This document shows, in pieces, positions 1-9,833 of a stretch of DNA of 64,000 nucleotides. Location: the NCBI RefSeq assembly GCF_023898315.1, contig NC_064616.1, forward strand, positions 704,907,389 to 704,971,388, read 5' to 3'. Within the stretch, counting starts at the first letter, position 1. Each line of letters begins with the position of its first letter. This stretch comes from Schistocerca nitens. Taxonomy: Eukaryota; Arthropoda; Insecta; Orthoptera; Acrididae. The notes under the pieces were generated by a model. The model made no database searches and had not been told where the DNA came from. It saw only the letters and a program-made list of their open reading frames with translations. Position numbers and translations under genes: made by a program.

Positions 1-400
1 ACCAAACTGAAGCCCTCGAATGTGGTCTTTAAGTTTTAGAAACTCATGAAAGTCGGATGGGACCAAGTCGGGATTGTATGGAGGATCATCGATGACAGCG
101 AACCCATGGCGTCGGTCTGTTGCGGAGTCGCAGCACTCATGTGTGCTCTGGCGGTGAAAGAGAGGGTGCTCCATGCATGGGCGAAGTTTTCTGCCGTTAA
201 AAACTCGATTACGATAAGCTGTTGCTTACGCACCGACATTGTTACGTTACACATTGCCATGTTACACACTACAATACGGAGCTCTCTAGCGGCAGAGCGA
301 TGCAAATATGTAGACATGAAGAATAAAAATGTAGAATGGTAATAACATTTCTTTAAAAAAAATTCACATAAGAAATTCGGAGACATCACTTTTCAGTACG
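1..400 (-). mobile_element. Mariner-like transposon remnant, internally deleted
   Basis: Read on the minus strand, positions 45-85 encode PPYNPDLVPSDFH. This matches the third catalytic block of mariner-type transposases (PPYSPDLAPSDYH in the family). Further upstream on the same strand (about 190-240) is a short N-terminal-like segment, VRKQQLIVIEFLTAENF. Only about 110 bases separate the two blocks, where a whole transposase would have several hundred, so the middle including the first two catalytic aspartates has been lost. The copy runs off the left window edge. Frame changes are needed between the blocks. Family assignment rests on the motif alone. Confidence 0.55.
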
Positions 401-1322
401 CTCTTGAAGTTTTATTTAATTTATATTCCTTTTCTCTATGGCTTACAAATGACAAGATTAGTTTGAAGTGTATGGTAATTATACAGGGTGCTTAGAGAAG
501 ATTAATCCGACTCCACAGGACTATATCTTTGCCACAAATGAAGACGCAAACTTGGGGTGCAGTTTATCTTATCATAGAAACTGCAAGTTTACTTTGGCGA
601 CAGTTGTAAGCTGCCATGTCATTTCCGGTAGAGGTCACCCTGCGGTAGCTAGCTCGCTTGTCTGCTACCCAGTGGGCGTCTAATTGAGATGAAGATGAAA
701 GAAAAAAAAGGCTCTCTGTGTTTTGCGTTCTCCATTTCATCACGTGCGATCCAGTTATAACTGTGCGGCGTGATATCCATCGAGCGCACGGCAATGCACC
801 TTCTAGAGCTCAGAGCATTCGACGATGGCACTAACAGGTTTAAGACACTTGTTGTTTATGAAAGGGGAAATACGCAGTTCCCCGTTGAGCTTCCCGACGT
901 ATGCTCCTTCATGACGTAAAGCGCAACCGATAGGGTTTTACATGTAGTCCGCAGAAGTCTGCTCGTCGTACCATATGGGAGCTAGCCATACTTTATATGT
1001 CCGTCTCGCGTGTTTAGCGTCGGTGTTTATGATTCAAACCGCACAGCATTCAGCTGCTACAAGCCCATCGTGATGGTCATAAATAACGTTGAAAGTTTTG
1101 TTAATTCGCTCTGAGTGCGGTGATGGAAGATACCAATTTCCTTTCGCATTTCGTGATCAGTGATGTCGCTACGTTTCATTTAAGTGGGAAACAGAACCAC
1201 CAAAACCTAAAGATATGGGAACACACCAGTCACATTCCATAGTCGAACACGAGAGAGATTTTGCAAAGCTGCACGTGTTGTGCTTCGTTTCCCGAAAAAG
1301 ATTTACGGCCCGTTCTTTATTG
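401..1322. other. Unassigned stretch
   Basis: No coding region or repeat family is recognised. An ATACAGGGTG string near 481 resembles the end of a terminal-inverted-repeat transposon, but I found no partner end. Short open frames here look like chance. Confidence 0.3.
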
Positions 1323-1336
1323 TGGAAAAGACGGTT

Positions 1337-1509
1337 CAAATGGCTCTGAGCACTATGGGACTTAACTTCTGAACTTATAGCTACTTAAACTTTACTAACC
1401 TAAGGACATCACACACATCCACGCCCGAAGCAGGATTCGAACCTGTGACCGTAGCGGTCGCGCGGTTCCAGACTGTAGCGCCTAGAGCCGCTCGGCCACT
1501 CCGTCCGGC
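1337..1509 (-). mobile_element. tRNA-headed SINE, type 1
   Basis: The minus strand starts with a tRNA-like head with A box (TGGCCGAGCGG) and B box (GGTTCGAATCC), followed by the family body ending in GCTCAGAGCCATTTGAACC. It is flanked by a 14-bp target-site duplication, TGGAAAAGACGGTT, at 1323-1336 and 1510-1523. Type 1 is the commonest SINE in the window, with about 14 copies in both orientations. It is non-coding and depends on LINE machinery. Confidence 0.9.
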
Positions 1510-2044
1510 TGGAAAAGACGGTTACAGGAATCACACACCGCAATTGCGAGAAGATTCATTTTTCAATAGAGTGGAGCTCCACCGCAGTGGAATCTACATG
1601 TAAGAGAATTTGTTAGTCGTGAGTTGCCACAACGCTGAATCATTCGTAACAGGCGCACGGAGACTGCAGTGTACCATTGGCCTCCAGGTTCGTATGATCT
1701 TGCGGCATGCTATCATCTTTTGTGGAGGTTTGTGAAGGGCTCCGTCAAGGTGGCACATTGAGTACCGAGAAACTTCGAGATGTTGTAGGGGGTGTCTTGA
1801 GGAACAAATTGAGAATAGGAACCCGTGTCCGGAAAATACATCCGCGGCGCCTACAGTCAGGCCACCCCTTCGGCAGCGATCATGACTTTGTACGCTGACC
1901 GACTGTAGGCGGAAAGTCTCGCACTATTCTTCGTTCTACAGTGATCGTGACCGAATGCCACGATCGCTAGCGGATAAAATGGAGCTATCTGCTGCATAGC
2001 CTATGAATACGATGCTCTGTTGATGATTACCGGTTTCAGACACT

Positions 2045-2137
2045 GGTTTCCATCCATAATTTATTTTTCTCTTGATACCGAAAGAACTTGAAGATTTTAA
2101 ACGGTCCCAAGAGAAAAATAAACTACGGATGGAAACC
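2045..2137. repeat. Inverted repeat (hairpin) with 30-bp arms
   Basis: Left arm 2045-2074 and right arm 2108-2137 are reverse complements with two mismatches, separated by 33 bases. No element body is recognised. Confidence 0.7.
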
Positions 2138-2194
2138 TATGTACGAAACAGTCATCCACAAAGACAGCAGACCACAGCAGCTAGCTCCATCTTC

Positions 2195-2450
2195 TTACCT
2201 GCCTTAAGAGCTACGAGCACTTGTTCATCTTCAATTACTGTACAACACATGTCTTCTACTGAAGAAGTGCTCTTAGATCTTAAGGTATGCATTTTCGAGC
2301 TCATGTTTACTGGACGGCTTTTTCTTCTTTTGGTCCACTCTACCTCCCCCCAAAATATGGAAATCAAAGAGCTTGCAGTTGAGAACATTTGTTTCACAGT
2401 ATCGGAGATGAAGGCGCTCTCGTAGCTCTTAAGGTATGCATTTTAGAACC
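2195..2450. repeat. Degenerate short repeat cluster
   Basis: The segment around 2269-2300 and that around 2415-2450 share a CTTAAGGTATGCATTTT core preceded by a CTCKTAG-like string. A third, inverted copy (CCTTAAGAGCTACGAGCAC) lies near 2200. It is probably part of an old interspersed repeat that I cannot name. Confidence 0.4.
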
Positions 2451-2725
2451 CCTTTTTGGCTTCGTACATCCGGACGGCTACCATGGTGTACGATACGCTA
2501 CCGCAATCCACATGGCCGCAGGACGAAAGCGCAGCTGCAATGACACCCTTCTTGGTACAAAGATGAGCGCGGAGAGTTCGTTGACAGAGTCACGATCGGG
2601 CGGTCGCTTACGAGCTCGATTCATCGCCGTCCAACTGCGAAAAGTGTACAACAGTAGACGTCTGAGATGAAACAGGAAAATGTGCAGTACATTTAATATC
2701 CAGAATTTTGTTTTGTATGAGGTGG

Positions 2726-2907
2726 TTCAAATGGCTCTGAGCACTATGGGACTCAACTTCTGAGGTCATAAGTCCCCTAGAACTTAGAACTACTTAAACC
2801 TAACTAACCTAAGGACCACACACACAGCCATGCCCGAGTCAGGATTCGAACCTGCGATCGTAGCGGTCGCGCGGTTCCAGCCTGTAGCGCCAGAACCGCT
2901 CGGCCAC
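2726..2907 (-). mobile_element. tRNA-headed SINE, type 1
   Basis: Complete copy in minus orientation with tRNA-like head and family tail. It is flanked by the target-site duplication TGTATGAGGTGG (2714-2725) and TGTATGAGATGG (2908-2919), with one mismatch, so it is somewhat older than the copies with perfect flanks. Confidence 0.88.
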
Positions 2908-2919
2908 TGTATGAGATGG

Positions 2920-3785
2920 ATGCCGAATTTGCTGAAGGGAGGTCAAAAGAAAATGTGAAGGCGAATTTATTAGTATTGTTCGTGGTGCGTAACTGAGAAT
3001 CCAAGTAATTATGAGCACAGATTTCGAGCTACGGAAGAGACATGGGACTGCCACTTCATGCCAAAAGCCTAACATCCGTTCAGGCAGTTGATGGAATACG
3101 GTGATTCTGCACCAAATATTGTGATGTTGACTTCAGTTTCCAGAAAGCCTACATCCTACGTTCTCTTCCATTTGGTTGCCCACCAAAAGTAAAATAATAA
3201 TTGGCGAATACTTTGCTAGTCTTCTGAATCAACTCGAGGAAAAAAATGTGATTTGAGGCCTAGATTGCAAAGGCAGTAAGAGAAGTCAATTTTCATCGAG
3301 CTAACCCAAAGATTTGATGTACGAATTGTTTGAATATCCAAACTACTCACCGATTTAACACCCTCTGACTCTTGCCTATTTTCACAACAAATACAATTTG
3401 TTCGAAACATTTTGAGTCAAATGAAGAGTTTATGGCCGGAATAAGTTCTGTTTTCCAAACATTCCAGAATCGCACTTAAAGATGGAATATACTTACTGAA
3501 ATGACGTTGGATGAAGTATACAGGCACAAAGGGGAACAATGTCAAAAAACAGGTTTGTTTTTTTCTGACCTAAAGCAGAATCTTTCGCTGTCAGGCCAAG
3601 AAAATTAACATTGGTTCCATACCCCCTCGCCATGTACATAATAAGCTCATCGGACAAAACTTACTCACCTCCTTAAAAGATCAAACTAGTGACTTTGGAA
3701 CAGTGTATATGGTATACACTCTGTCATGTTACCCTCCACCGCTGACGTAAGTCATCACAGAGGAGACAGAAGTGTGTAGGTGGCT
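2920..3785. other. Unassigned stretch
   Basis: No gene or repeat family is recognised. Open frames are short and unlike any protein family I know. Confidence 0.3.
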
Positions 3786-3789
3786 GTCG

Positions 3790-4680
3790 GTTGTATACAA
3801 TCAGCGCAGTAAGACTGGTCGATGTGGAGACGTGAAAAAATGGCTAAAAGAAACTATGGCGATTGGACGTGCCCGTGACTACACCACGAATGAAGCTACA
3901 CTATTTGTTGGTGTATCAACGCGGACTGTGCAATGTATCTACATTGAATGATGTACCAGTAGCGACCACGTGATACGACGTAAGGACAGTCGCCGTAAAT
4001 AGATCCTAACCGACTGTGGTTGGGGACGAGTGCCGCGTCTTGTCAACGACAGTCGGTTTCAAACTCAACGGGAATTGCTACTTTCAGTGAATGTGGATCC
4101 AGTTTCTGAGCAAAGACTGAGTAGTAAACGGCATGCAGTATATATGTGGAGTTGAACACCTTGCAAAAGGCTTATGCTCACAGCGGCACATAAAGCTAAC
4201 GTTTCCAATGGGCCAAAAACACAAAAACTGGGCTGTAGCTGACTGGAGACGTGTTGTGTGGGCAGACAAGTCACACTTTTTTCTGTTTTCAAATGATGCA
4301 AGGTGGTGAGTGCATCGGCGGCCCAAAGAGGCGTTGGACCTGGAGAATGTGATGTATGCAGTTCAACTCTAAGGTGCGCCTGTCATGTTTTTGGGGCCTT
4401 TATCGTACCCTGACTTCGACCTACTCATTCAGGTTGTCACTAATATGGGCAAGAAGGTTTATTTCAACAGTATCGGAGATCAAGTACTTCCAGTTCTTCT
4501 ACACCTTCGTGATGGGTACGCTGAGAACATTCCCGTTTTCCAAGATGAAACAGCTGTGTTCAAAGGTCTGCACCCAAAAGTTCCTCGGCTAATAAACACT
4601 CAGGTAACATACCGCATCTCGACTGGTCTGCTAAATCACAAGAACTTAATCCCACAGTAGCTACCCGCGGCTTTTAGGGA
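3790..4680 (+). mobile_element. Decayed Tc1-like DNA transposon
   Basis: Plus-strand translation around 4235-4330 gives DWRRVVWADKSHFFLFSNDA. This is the first catalytic aspartate block of Tc1 transposases (W..V.FSDES.F in the family). An N-terminal helix-turn-helix-like region lies near 3840-3960, and later segments resemble the second catalytic block but are badly degraded. Several stops and frameshifts mean no protein is made. Ends were not resolved. Confidence 0.55.
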
Positions 4681-4862
4681 AACATAGCAGTGGAACGTCG
4701 CAGTCAGCATCGTCACAATCTGTGCAGCTCCACGACACCTGTTTATCAATGAGCGACTTTATGTGGACATGAAATATCTGAAGAAATGTATCGACTCTCT
4801 TCCTCGCCAAATTTAGGCCATATCAAGACTAGAGGTAGCGTTCCACGTTTTTATTTTCTTTC

Positions 4863-5059
4863 AAATGGTTCAAATGGCTCTGAGCACTATGGGACTCAAC
4901 TGCTGTGGTCATCAGTCCCCTAGAACTTAGAACTACTTAAACCTAACTAACCTAAGGACATCACACACATCCATGCCCCAGGCAGGATTCGAACCTGCGA
5001 CCGTAGCAGTCGCACGGTTCCGGACTGCGTGCCTAGAACCGCGAGACCACCGCGGCCGG
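4863..5059 (-). mobile_element. tRNA-headed SINE, type 1
   Basis: Complete minus-strand copy. A perfect 13-bp duplication, TTTATTTTCTTTC, flanks it at 4850-4862 and 5060-5072. B box and type 1 tail are clear. Confidence 0.92.
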
Positions 5060-5485
5060 TTTATTTTCTTTCTTGTGTGTTTGTGCAGCCTGAGAGTGAT
5101 GGCCTTTGGTGAATTATTTTTCTGGGTTGTCAAGTTATCTTAAGGTTTTCTCTATATTTTAATTTTTTCACTTTCAAAGGAGCTTGGACACAGTTTCGGG
5201 TCCTTTAGTCCTTTAAAGTGGAGAGGTTAATTTGGTTTCTTGACCAGATAATTGTTTTTTTTTTCCTACGCATTTGTGTCTACCTGGCCATGTAGCTGGG
5301 TATCAGTCCCCTTATAGCTGTCTCATCTCCAGACTGGAAAAGTCAGAAATGAAGGAATATGGAAAACTATAAGAGAAACAGACACTGTTATTGATGCTAT
5401 AAATAGCAAAATATTAACTTAGCATACCAACCTCCAACAAATGGATTATAGCCGATGGCCAAAAAGAGTCTATGAATGACACCAT

Positions 5486-5695
5486 GCCGCGTGGGGTAGC
5501 CACGCGGTCTGAGGCGCTTTGTCACGGTCCGTGCGGCTCCCCCCGTCGGAGGTTCGAGTCTTCCCTCGGGCATGTGTTTGTGTGTTGTCCATAGCGTAAG
5601 TTGTTTTAAGTTACATTAAGTAGTGTGTAGGCTTAGGGACTGTGACCTCAGCAGTTTGGTCCCATTAGACCTTGCACAAATTTCCAATTTTCCAG
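5486..5695 (+). mobile_element. tRNA-headed SINE, type 3
   Basis: The head reads GCCGCGTGGGGTAGCCACGC with a B-box-like GGTTCGAGTC, then a body ending in GGTCCCATTAGACC. It differs from type 1 in the head, but the tail uses the same phrases (TTAAGT...GACCTCAGCAGTT). Flanking duplication TGACACCAT lies at 5477-5485 and 5696-5704. Confidence 0.82.
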
Positions 5696-5852
5696 TGACA
5701 CCATCCGAGAGACGAAAACGTGGAAGGACACGTAGAAGACAAATGCAAGTTATTAATGATGCGATGAATTCAAGGAGCCTTCAGAAGAAGTTCGGACAGT
5801 TAGAAAACTATAGAAGTTGAGAAGCAGAAGAGGACGCTCGTCGTAAAAAATA

Positions 5853-7153
5853 TATACAGGGTGAACCAGAACTCCACATACAAAATTTCGGAGGTTGTTC
5901 AGAGATGTTTTGTGAGTATTATAAGGGACACGCGATCTCTGGTGATTCGTTACAATCTAGTGATGTAGTCATGATTTTTTCACTTTGTCACCCCCGTTAC
6001 CTTTTCTTATAGGAAAATATCTCCAAAACAGTGAAAAAGTGTGTAATACGACAGCACAACACACAGAGTAATGTAACAACTCTCAAACAGATGCAAAAGT
6101 AGTGTAATGGGATTGCGGTCGATAGGAAAACACATCAGCACAGCGTCCTTCTGCCGCTTTTTCACTGAATTCAGTGAACCCATAACCCGCCTCCGTAGCC
6201 GACGTCGCTAACGAACGCGTGTGCGATGACGCTCGACTCGAAGGTAAGCCGGTTAAAATCCAGGTGGTGTACGAAATTTTCATTACCAGTATTTGGCCGC
6301 CTATGGGAGGCGAGGTGGTGCCGTAATGTCTTTGATCACCAGTCATTGCACCAATGTCCTGGGTTAAATTTCGAACTTCTCCGCAGTGTCCCATGAAGTG
6401 AGGACACATGATACTGTTGATGATCATCCGCCTGTCAGATGGGGATGTTAAGCTCGTCGGCTCCTTGGTGCTGTTCGCGAGTAGGTATGTGCTGTCACTG
6501 GGTTTCACCGTCTCCCTCCTCTCGTCATCTCCAACACGAAGACGACACTTCACTATACATACTCCCATTAGGCCACCTACACTTAACAGTTACAGTTACA
6601 CACACAGTTCATACTTAGAGAGGGAAAGATGCCTGCAGAGGCGAAGGATAAGGAAAAGCTTTCCAATTAGATGGCTGAACCTGCCCTTTGGGGTCTCCCA
6701 GGTATTCATGCCATCCTGCTTTACTTACTTTATCAGTGAACTCATACAGGAGATGCATTTCGGCAAACTCTTTATCAGCAAAAAATTCCGTACTGCTGTT
6801 TCTCACTGTTTAACGGACAAGTAACGCAGCCTTTAAAAAAGGAGACAAAACCGACCAGTACTGAATGCTGTATTGAGGTCGAACGGCAAAGTGGGCTTTA
6901 CTGTTGTCAAGAACAAGTACCACTAGTTTGTGGAACAAGTGTTTCTGAACAAGACACACAGTGCATACCGTCGACATTTGCAATGCTACACAGATGTTTT
7001 CGGTGCAATAGAGATAGAAAGATACATGGGGGCAAGAAATAAAATAAATTGCAATTACTTCGTAAAGAGACACCGGAGATCACCTGCCCCTTATACCAAA
7101 ATACTGAGCATCCACAGAAATTTTGTCTCTGGAATTATGGTCCACCCTGTATA
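5853..7153. mobile_element. Terminal-inverted-repeat element, non-autonomous
   Basis: The left end TATACAGGGTGAACCA (from 5853) is matched in inverted form at 7138-7153 (TGGTCCACCCTGTATA), with some further similarity inward. I see no transposase in the roughly 1.3-kb interior, part of which is occupied by a SINE-like sequence. It is best read as a non-autonomous DNA transposon with TA-type ends. Superfamily unknown. Confidence 0.5.
6180..6680 (+). mobile_element. SINE with tRNA-like head, type 5
   Basis: The head begins GCCTCCGTAGCCGACGTCGC and continues to a degenerate B box (GGTTAAAATCC near 6250). A body of about 400 bp contains a block around 6290-6480 that I associate with a longer insect SINE family. 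No clear target-site duplication was found. It sits inside the inverted-repeat element at 5853-7153. Confidence 0.5.
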
Positions 7154-7558
7154 CACAGTCGGTCAAAATTTCTCGATCTTCTATCGCAACTATGGATTTC
7201 TGCTTAGAACAGGAATTTCGTTTAGAATTTTATATCATATCCCAGTTCTCATAACAAAACAAGTGTAAACATGTAAAGGCCAAGTGCCTCTGTTGTGTAT
7301 TTGACTGTTTGTTCGCAGAATGGAGCTGATGAGCATGCATAACAACACTAACGTGCCTTTATTTTTCATTCGAATAGACCTCATTCCTTCAGCTGTCTTT
7401 GTAGCAATCAGTTAGCTTTACTTTACAGTACACTGTGTGCATCTAGCAGTGTGTTTGTATTCCTGGTCAAGTTCATATCGTGTTACGTCCCAATGGGACA
7501 GAAGCAGAAGACTGGAATTGAAAAACGAGCTGTAATTATAGCTTCTTATCAGTAAGGC

Positions 7559-8007
7559 GTCCGCCCCCGGTAGCCGAGTGGTCAGCGTGACAGACTGTCA
7601 ATCCTAAGGGCCCGGGTTCGATTCCCGGCTGGGTCGGAGATTTTCTCCGCTCAGGGACTGGGTGTTGTGTTGACCTAATCATCATCATTTCATGCCGGCG
7701 GCGGTGGCCGTGCGGTTCTAGAAGCTTCAGTCCCGAACCGCGAGACTGCTACGGTCGCAGGTTCGAATCCTGCCTCGGGCATGGATGTGTGTGATGTCTT
7801 TAGGTTAGTTAGGTTTAAGTAGTTCTAAGTTCTAGGGGACTGATGACCTCAGATGTTAAGTCCCATAGTGCTCAGAGCCATATGAACTATGTGAACCATC
7901 ATCATTTCATCCCCATCGACGCGCAAGTCGCCGAAGTGGCGTCAAACCGAAAGACTTGCACCAGGCGAGCGGTCTACCCGACGGGAGGCCCTCGTCACAC
8001 GCCAGTA
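7559..8007 (+). mobile_element. tRNA-headed SINE, type 2, interrupted by a type 1 SINE
   Basis: Head GTCCGCCCCCGGTAGCCGAG with B box GGTTCGATTCC, a body with a CATCATCATTTCATCCCC track, and the end near CCCTCGTCACACG. The two halves (7559-7693 and 7898-8007) surround a type 1 SINE. The whole is flanked by the 13-bp duplication TTATCAGTAAGGC at 7546-7558 and 8008-8020. An uninterrupted copy of the same family is at 44992-45231. Confidence 0.9.
7694..7897 (+). mobile_element. tRNA-headed SINE, type 1, nested in a type 2 SINE
   Basis: Complete type 1 copy inserted in the trinucleotide track of the type 2 SINE. It is flanked by the perfect 13-bp duplication ATCATCATTTCAT at 7681-7693 and 7898-7910. 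Confidence 0.92.
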
Positions 8008-9229
8008 TTATCAGTAAGGCTATTCTAGTAAGGTTAATAGCACCAGAAGTTGGCGTAGTCCAATCTAGTTGTGCATATATTGCAGCGGTTCAAGCAAACT
8101 GGTGCCAGTGTAAGAGTTTCGCGATCTGGAAGACCCCAAGTAACATCAAATAGGCAAGATCAGTTCATATGTGCACAAAGTCAATGTTAGAGGACTCGTA
8201 CTGCACCTGAAATTCGAGAGTAAGTAAATAGTATTTGAGCAGCTCCTATCTCTGTCTCAACAGTGAAACGCCGTCTTTGTAAACAAGGTTTAAAGGTGTG
8301 CATAGCGGCCAAAATCCTTTACTACGCAAACAAAACAAGATGGAGAGATTGCAATGGACACAGTAACACAGAAACTGAAGCGCGCAGCAACGGTCCAAGG
8401 CGTTATTCACGAACGAATCTAAAACTGAAGCAGTTGGAAGCCATCGTCGAATGTCTATTCGTAGACAACGTATAAGTCAGTGTGTCACGCCAACGGTCGA
8501 CATGATGTGGGAATGTTTTCGCGTGGTAAAGTTAGTGATCTTGTGAGAATTAATGGAACCGTAAAGAAGAAAGTGCATCGTAGGATACTAATCAACAAAG
8601 CAGTTCCATCTGGTAGGTCGCGGGTTTGTTCTGCAGCAAGACAAATATCCCAAACTTGCTTCTAAATTGTGCAGAGGGTATGTCAATAGAAAAGGGAGAT
8701 GTGGAGAACTGAAGCCTATGATTAAACCAAGTCAGCCACCTGACTTAAATCCCATTGACCTCTTACGGGATGAACTTAACAAGGAGGTCAAAAAACTAGG
8801 ATCATCTAATGATGAAGATCTATGGAATAATTTACAGACATGTTGGACTGCAATATCTGCATGAACACTGCAAACTCTTATCCCCTGAATGCAAAAAGTT
8901 TGTGCAGCTGTTATGAGGGCAAATGGTGGATACTTTGAAGAGGCTTAAATCAAAACCATTGTACTTAATGATAGAGTGAGAAAATATTTATTTAATTGGT
9001 CTATTTGGTTTGTACGATGTATTTGTATACTGAAATAAAGTACACACGGTCTCTCTCCAGATGGTCGTCAGCCGAGTTTTCTCCGCTGTTTCAGGAAATA
9101 TTTACAATTTCGCCTTTGCATAGTGTAGCTGGAGTCAGCCCAAACAAATAGTACACTTCACTTCTTTCACCTGAAGACCAGCAACGACGGAAAGCGTCGA
9201 TTTTTCCGTGTTTCGAACAAAATGAATTT

Positions 9230-9282
9230 AAAGTTCTAGGGGACTAATGACCTCAGAACTTGAGTCCCATAGTGCTCAGAGC
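9230..9282 (+). mobile_element. Type 1 SINE 3' fragment
   Basis: Only the family tail is present (AAGTTCTAGGGGACTAATGA through GTGCTCAGAGCC). The tRNA head is missing. Confidence 0.75.
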
Positions 9283-9283
9283 C

Positions 9284-9470
9284 TGCGCTTTTTCCAGTCG
9301 CTCGGGACTTTACGTTGGGCAAGACATTCGCGATAAATGCATGCTAAGTAAGGAGCCAATGCAGTAGAGTACTCTCTGCAAAACCGAATTGGAATCCCAT
9401 CAGGACCTGGCGATTTATTTATTTTCGCAAGTATAGCTTCATATTTCACTATTATGAAGTTCACTCGTGA
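9284..9470 (-). mobile_element. LINE reverse-transcriptase fragment (CR1/jockey-like)
   Basis: Minus-strand translation contains INKSPGPDGIP, then LAPYLACIYRECL and VPSDWKK. This is the N-terminal palm region typical of CR1/jockey-group reverse transcriptases (SPGPDGIP...LAP.L...F...L....P.DWK). Only about 60 codons remain. It abuts the SINE fragment at 9282. Confidence 0.7.
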
Positions 9471-9833
9471 AATACACTATGTTTACATACAAACATGTGG
9501 GCTGTCCCCACAGCATAACTATAATAATGGTGCTTCATCTTTATTGATCTCCAACAGTATAAACATGTAAATGAATGTGAGACCTTAACTTTTCCCGGCG
9601 AATTGACTGTTCAAATAACTTACGGGTTTGCTGCCGGGTGACGTCGTCGAACACCGCCGATATTTCGACAGGAGCACACCCTGCCATTCCCAAGGCACAA
9701 ATACAAGGAAGAAGGAATGTGAAAGCAAATTTAATACCTCGGTTCACATAGGAGAAACAAGGAAGACACCACACACAGAAAAAGTGTCAACACAAACAAA
9801 TATAACCAACATCAGAAATATCGATAGTTACTA

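Larger units (their letters stand above)
7493..8950 (+). mobile_element. Decayed Tc1-like transposon split by nested SINEs
   Basis: The transposase start region reads MGQKQKTGIEKRAVIIASYQ from 7493 and resumes after the SINE insertion at 8008. Near 8630-8850 the C-terminal catalytic block is recognisable: VLQQDKYPK followed by QPPDLNPIDLLRDELNKE, where the family has PDLNPIEHLWDEL. The catalytic glutamate is replaced by aspartate and frames are broken. An ANGGYF-like C-terminus follows near 8920. Ends were not determined. Confidence 0.65.
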
